10,093 nt of DNA from Syntrophaceae bacterium. GTDB taxonomy: Bacteria > Desulfobacterota > Syntrophorhabdia > Syntrophorhabdales > WCHB1-27. The notes beneath the pieces were generated by a model, which saw nothing but the letters and a program-made list of their open reading frames with translations, did no database searches and was not told the origin of the DNA. This document shows, one piece after another, positions 6,251 to 10,093 of the stretch. The DNA is taken from NCBI GenBank assembly GCA_003165115.1, contig PLSJ01000308.1, forward strand, positions 1 to 10,093. Direction: 5' to 3'. Position 1 is the first letter of the stretch; every line of letters begins with the position of its first letter. The translations under genes and the position numbers were made by a program.

Positions 6251-7626
6251 TGAAAGAATCGTTGATCGCCGAATTTCGCAGCATCGTCGGCAAAGAGAAC
6301 GTGCTCACGTCGAGTGAGGCATTGAAGGCCTATTCGTATGACGGGACGACCAACTGGATACGGGAGCCCGACGTCGTGGTATTCCCGACCACAGCGAGCC
6401 AGGTCTCCGCCGTCCTCAAGATCGCCAACAAAGAGAAGATACCCGTCACCCCCAGGGGCGGCGGCACCAACGTAAGCGGCGGCTCCGTCCCCTGGCTCGG
6501 CGGCGTCGCGCTGGTCATGACGAAGATGAACAAGATAGTGCGGATTGACAAGGAGAACCTGACCGCCACGGTCGAGCCCGGCGTCGTCCTCCAGGACCTG
6601 ACGCTCAGGATCGCCAAAGACCGCCTCTTCTTCCCCCCCGACCCGCAGAGCTTCCTGGGCGCGACGCTCGGCGGCATCATCTCCGAGAACGGGGGAGGCC
6701 CCGCCTGCGTCAAGTACGGGGTGACCAAGCAGTACATCCTGGGGATAGAGGTCGTCCTGCCCACGGGCGAGATAGTCAATCTCGGGGGAAGGACCTTAAA
6801 AAACGTGGTGGGATACGACCTCCTCCATATCTTCATCAGCGCCGAGGGCACCCTCGGCGTGATCACGAAAGCAGAGCTGAAGCTCCTGCCGATACCCCCC
6901 GTGAAGAAGACCATCATGGCGGTCTATGACGACGTGGCCGCCGCGGGGGAGAGCGTCTACCGGGTGCTCGAGAACGGGGTGATCCCGGATAAGATCGAGC
7001 TCCTGGACAACTGGGTGATCAACAGGATAGAAGAGATGATGCCCATAGGTCTCCCGAAGGACGCCGACGCCGTGCTCCTCTTCGAGTGCGACGGCATCAG
7101 TGAGGCGGTGGCGAAGGAGAGCGAGCAGATCGCCGAGACCACCAAGAAGTACGGGGCGAGGGAAGTCAGGATAGCCAAGGACGACGAAGACGCGGCCAAG
7201 TACTGGATGGCAAGAAAGGCCGGCTTCGCGGCCGTGTACGGGAAGGCCAAGACGGTCTTCGCCGAAGACGTCACCGTGCCGAGGGGCAAAATCCCCGACC
7301 TTATCAATAAATGCAAGGAGCTGGCGAAGAAATACGACGTCGAGATCATCGTGCTCGGCCACGCGGGCGACGGGAACCTCCACCCCGCGATCCTGACGGA
7401 TATCAACAACAAGGACCACTACGACAGGTCGGTCAAGGCGATGCACGAGATCATCGAAGGGGCGGTCGAGCTCGGGGGCGTCCTCTCCGGCGAGCACGGC
7501 ATCGGCCTGGAGAAGCAGAAGTTCTTCGACAAGGTGACGGACCCCGTCGTCGTCAACATGATGAAAGGCATAAAGTCGCTCTTGGACCCGAACAACATAA
7601 TGAATCCAGGGAAGATCTGGGATTAG
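6250..7626 (+). CDS. FAD-linked 2-hydroxyacid dehydrogenase/oxidase subunit, GlcD-like
   Basis: A 458-residue flavoprotein of the FAD_binding_4 plus FAD-oxidase C-terminal family (glycolate oxidase GlcD, D-lactate dehydrogenase, D-2-hydroxyglutarate dehydrogenase). It likely oxidises a 2-hydroxy acid to the 2-oxo acid. PRGGGTNVSGG (68-78) is the FAD diphosphate loop; FFPPDPQS and the GG-I-I-S-E-N-GGGP and VGYDLL segments continue the FAD fold. GHAGDGNLHP (370-379) and GEHGIG (414-419) carry the histidines and Glu that bind the metal and substrate carboxylate, and it ends with the usual DPNNIMNPGKIWD. ATG 6250 overlaps the previous TGA (TGATG) and has GGAGGG at 6238-6243. The Fe-S partner follows after 9 nt. 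GlcE of the E. coli GlcDEF enzyme is absent here. The family is certain, the substrate is not; IorAB beside it suggests a 2-hydroxy acid feeding that enzyme. Confidence 0.92.
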   Translation: MKESLIAEFRSIVGKENVLTSSEALKAYSYDGTTNWIREPDVVVFPTTASQVSAVLKIANKEKIPVTPRGGGTNVSGGSVPWLGGVALVMTKMNKIVRIDKENLTATVEPGVVLQDLTLRIAKDRLFFPPDPQSFLGATLGGIISENGGGPACVKYGVTKQYILGIEVVLPTGEIVNLGGRTLKNVVGYDLLHIFISAEGTLGVITKAELKLLPIPPVKKTIMAVYDDVAAAGESVYRVLENGVIPDKIELLDNWVINRIEEMMPIGLPKDADAVLLFECDGISEAVAKESEQIAETTKKYGAREVRIAKDDEDAAKYWMARKAGFAAVYGKAKTVFAEDVTVPRGKIPDLINKCKELAKKYDVEIIVLGHAGDGNLHPAILTDINNKDHYDRSVKAMHEIIEGAVELGGVLSGEHGIGLEKQKFFDKVTDPVVVNMMKGIKSLLDPNNIMNPGKIWD

Positions 7627-7635
7627 GGGCCTGAC

Positions 7636-8895
7636 ATGAAAGATCTAAGCGAGCTTAAGAAAGTCGAGCAATACGCAGATCAATGCATGAAGTGCGGCTT
7701 CTGCAGCTTCTTCTGTCCCGTCTACCAGGAAGAGCGGATAGAGACGGGCGTAGCCAGGGGCAAGAACTACCTGGCGAAGCTCATCATCAAGGGCGAGCAG
7801 GAGTTCACCCCCGAGATGGGCGAGATCCTCGGCAAGTGCCTCCTCTGCAAGCGCTGTGTCGCCAACTGCCCCTCGAAGACCCAGATCGACAGGGTAGTCG
7901 TGGCGGCCCGCGCCCAGATGGTAAAAGAAAAGGGCCTCGGCTTCATCAAGGGCTTCGTCTTCCGCAGGGCCATGGCAAATAGAAAAGCCATGGGGCGCTA
8001 TGCGAGGCTCATGCAGACCTTCCAGTGGCTCCTGCCCAAAACGGAAGGCAAGGTCCGCCACCTGCCGGACTTCATCAAATCCTTGGGCGGCAGGAACTTC
8101 CCCGCCCTGGCTCGTACCTTCCTCCGGGAGCAGGTGAAGACGGTCTACCCTGCCGTCGGCCCCCGGAAGATGACGGTCGCCTTCTTCATGGGATGCGCCA
8201 CCGATTTCGTCTATCCCGAGCTTGGCCTCTCCCTCATCAGTTTCCTCACCCGCCGCGGCGTCGAGGTGAGGGTGCCTAAAGAACAGAACTGCTGCGGGGC
8301 GGCCATCCTGTTCTCCGGCGACTTTGCCACGGCCCGCTTCCTCGCCGACGAGAACGTGAAGGCCTTAAAGGACGTGGACTACGTCGTCACCGCCTGCGGC
8401 ACGTGCAGCTCCACCCTGAAGGACTACAAGAAGTACCTTGCCGGCAACGAAGACGAAGAAAAGAGGTACGGGGAGCTGGAGTCGAGGGTGAAAGACGCGA
8501 CGGAGTTCATTATCGACGTGCTGAAGGTGAAGCCCGAGGAGCTGACCCTGAAAAAGGAGTTCGAGGGCAAGACCGCGACGTGGCACGACCCGTGCCACCT
8601 CATCAGGTATCAGAACATCAAGGAGCAGCCCAGGGCCATCCTCAAAGGACTGAAAGGGCTCACGTACGCGGAGATGCCGAATGCCGACCTCTGCTGCGGC
8701 ATGGGGGGCTCCTTCAGCGTCTACCACTATGACATCACCAAGAAGATAGCGGCAAAGAAGATGGAAGGCATCAAGGCGACAGGCGCGGACATCGTGGTGA
8801 CGGCATGCCCCGGGTGCATGATCAACCTCCTCGACAACGTTCTGCTGAACAAGATGCCGCAGAAGGTCTACCACCTGCTGGAGCTGGTGGAGTAA
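7636..8895 (+). CDS. (Fe-S)-binding oxidoreductase subunit, GlcF/HdrD-like
   Basis: A 419-residue electron-transfer subunit that would take electrons from the GlcD-like flavoprotein. Two N-terminal [4Fe-4S] motifs are complete: Cys17, 20, 23, 27 followed by Pro, and Cys68, 71, 74, 78 followed by Pro. The C-terminal half has two CCG domains like those in GlcF, HdrB/HdrD and LutA: the first with Cys187, CCG at 219-221 and Cys254/257, the second with Cys320, CCG at 353-355 and Cys391/394. In HdrB such domains bind non-cubane [4Fe-4S] clusters. No membrane helix is evident, so it is soluble or peripheral; the final acceptor (quinone, Etf, ferredoxin, a disulfide) cannot be told. ATG 7636 is 9 nt after the GlcD-like stop, with AGGGG at 7625-7629. 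Pairing with the upstream flavoprotein is strongly supported by order and spacing. Confidence 0.92.
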   Translation: MKDLSELKKVEQYADQCMKCGFCSFFCPVYQEERIETGVARGKNYLAKLIIKGEQEFTPEMGEILGKCLLCKRCVANCPSKTQIDRVVVAARAQMVKEKGLGFIKGFVFRRAMANRKAMGRYARLMQTFQWLLPKTEGKVRHLPDFIKSLGGRNFPALARTFLREQVKTVYPAVGPRKMTVAFFMGCATDFVYPELGLSLISFLTRRGVEVRVPKEQNCCGAAILFSGDFATARFLADENVKALKDVDYVVTACGTCSSTLKDYKKYLAGNEDEEKRYGELESRVKDATEFIIDVLKVKPEELTLKKEFEGKTATWHDPCHLIRYQNIKEQPRAILKGLKGLTYAEMPNADLCCGMGGSFSVYHYDITKKIAAKKMEGIKATGADIVVTACPGCMINLLDNVLLNKMPQKVYHLLELVE

Positions 8896-8942
8896 ACGAA
8901 GGTTTCAAGGAACGATACATTACTCTCGGGAAGGAGGTCCCA

Positions 8943-10093
8943 ATGAACAACGCTTACTGGATGACGGCAAAAGAGGTCCTGCGCCTGAACGCGGTCAAAT
9001 GGCCCAACAAGATAGGGGCAAAGGACCTGTACAAGGAGTATACCTTCAAGACGTGGAACGAGCGTGCCTGCCGGCTCGCGAACGCCCTTGCCGATATGGG
9101 TCTGAAGAAAGGCGACAGGTTCGCCGCCCTCGGGTATAACTGCGTGGAGTGGATGGACATATACGCCGCCGCCGCAAAGGGCGGCTTCATCGTCGTGCCC
9201 ATCATGTTCCGCCTCTCCGCCCCCGAGATGGAATACAACATCAACCACAGCGAATGCAAGGCCCTCTTCGTGCAGGGTGGAAAGAACCCCAGGGACGGCA
9301 AGGAGTTCCCCTGGATAGAGATGGCGTCCGGGATGAAGAAGAACCTCCCCACCGTGGAGAACTACATATCCTTCGCCGTCGAAAACCCGCACTACGACGG
9401 CTGGGTCTCCCTGGAAGACGCCATAGCCGCGGCAAGCCCCGAAGAGCCTGCAACCCGCGTCGACCCGGAAGACATCTGGATCATCATGTACACGAGCGGC
9501 ACCACGGGTAGGCCGAAGGGCGTGATGAAGAGCCACCGGTCCGCTTTTGCCCAGTATTTCATCATGATCTACGACCATGACTTCGGCTTCGACGATGCGA
9601 CGCTGCTCGTCATGCCGTGCTGCCACGTGAACTCCCTCTTTTACTCCTTTGTCGTGACCTGGGTAGGGGGTACGGTCATGTGCTACAACATGGTGAATTT
9701 CAACCCCGAAAACCTCCTCAAGACATTCTCCGACCACAAGATCACCTTTACCTCCCTTGTCCCGACCCACTACATCATGATGCTTGCCCTGCCGGACGAG
9801 GTGAAGCAGAAGTATGACCTCACCTCCGTCAAAAAGCTTCTCATCTCGTCGGCTCCCGCGAGGCGGGATACGAAGCTGGGCATCCTCGAGATGTTCCCCA
9901 ACTCGAAGCTGGACGAGGCCTACGGATCAACGGAAGCCGGTATGGTCACCATCCTGAAGCCTGAGGAACAGCTCACGAAGCTCGGTTCCTGCGGACGGGA
10001 GGTAATCGGCTCAGACCTCCTGCAACTCTATGATGAGGAGGGCAACCTGATCAACGAACCCAACAAGGTCGGCGAGGTCTATTCGAGAAGCCC
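8943..10093 (+). CDS. AMP-forming acyl-CoA synthetase (ANL superfamily) 2, 3' end cut
   Basis: The first 383 residues of a second acyl-CoA synthetase; the frame stays open to the window edge, so the C-terminal domain with the TGD region and catalytic lysine is outside. It has a canonical phosphate-binding motif YTSGTTGRPKG (183-193), the MPCCHVNS acyl-pocket segment, and YGSTEAG from 327. ATG 8943 follows a very strong AAGGAGGT (8931-8938), the best ribosome-binding site in the operon, 47 nt after the GlcF-like stop. It is only distantly similar to the other synthetase: N-termini, the motif after TSGTTG (RPKGV versus APKPV) and the mid-region all differ, so this is not a recent tandem copy. 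A different acid substrate is likely. Medium/long-chain or aromatic acids are possible; sequence alone does not decide. Confidence 0.92.
   Translation, partial: MNNAYWMTAKEVLRLNAVKWPNKIGAKDLYKEYTFKTWNERACRLANALADMGLKKGDRFAALGYNCVEWMDIYAAAAKGGFIVVPIMFRLSAPEMEYNINHSECKALFVQGGKNPRDGKEFPWIEMASGMKKNLPTVENYISFAVENPHYDGWVSLEDAIAAASPEEPATRVDPEDIWIIMYTSGTTGRPKGVMKSHRSAFAQYFIMIYDHDFGFDDATLLVMPCCHVNSLFYSFVVTWVGGTVMCYNMVNFNPENLLKTFSDHKITFTSLVPTHYIMMLALPDEVKQKYDLTSVKKLLISSAPARRDTKLGILEMFPNSKLDEAYGSTEAGMVTILKPEEQLTKLGSCGREVIGSDLLQLYDEEGNLINEPNKVGEVYSRS

Noticed and set aside
1..10093. tRNA, rRNA, CRISPR array, insertion sequence or integrase
   Set aside because: No cloverleaf, spaced repeats, transposase motifs or terminal inverted repeats were seen; the window is ordinary chromosomal metabolism apart from its regulatory gaps.

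Overview
The window reads as a catabolic region of a strictly anaerobic, GC-rich bacterium. A ferredoxin-linked indolepyruvate-type 2-oxoacid oxidoreductase (IorAB), an oxygen-independent GlcD/GlcF-type FAD/Fe-S dehydrogenase and two AMP-forming acyl-CoA synthetases lie together. That mix, with GC-rich codons that still use AGG and ATA freely, is typical of syntrophic or sulfate-reducing Desulfobacterota; a Syntrophorhabdus-like organism is my best guess. This placement is inference from gene content and codon style, not from a marker gene. All recognised genes are on the + strand.

Layout. Positions 1-309 hold no recognised gene. They form an AT-rich regulatory region with three GAAAATT repeats, a TTGACA -35 box, a perfect 15-bp palindrome over the likely -10, and a leader of about 170 nt with several complementary segments and an unused-looking perfect anti-16S sequence. 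Positions 310-2027 hold a transporter pair: a 39-residue one-helix membrane protein, then a sodium:solute symporter (SSS family) whose likely GTG start overlaps the small gene's stop. Positions 2028-2203 are a second regulatory region. It has a perfect 30-bp palindrome, an extended -10 candidate, two TTGTATACA sites that look like GntR-family operators, and a partial sigma-54-like element.

Positions 2204 to the window end carry a tight six-gene run: iorA, iorB, acyl-CoA synthetase 1, a GlcD-like FAD subunit, a GlcF-like Fe-S subunit, and acyl-CoA synthetase 2 (cut by the window edge). Gene junctions are 1 nt, 50 nt, a 1-nt overlap, 9 nt and 47 nt, which indicates one operon.

A coherent reading, which is inference, is this: the symporter imports a carboxylate. 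GlcDF oxidises a 2-hydroxy acid to a 2-oxo acid. IorAB decarboxylates that to an acyl-CoA with reduction of ferredoxin. The AMP-forming synthetases either activate acids or run backwards to make ATP. This parallels the lactate-utilisation operons of Desulfovibrio (permease, two-part lactate dehydrogenase, pyruvate:ferredoxin oxidoreductase, Pta/AckA), but with an IorAB core suited to aryl or branched 2-oxo acids. The actual substrate cannot be read from the sequence.
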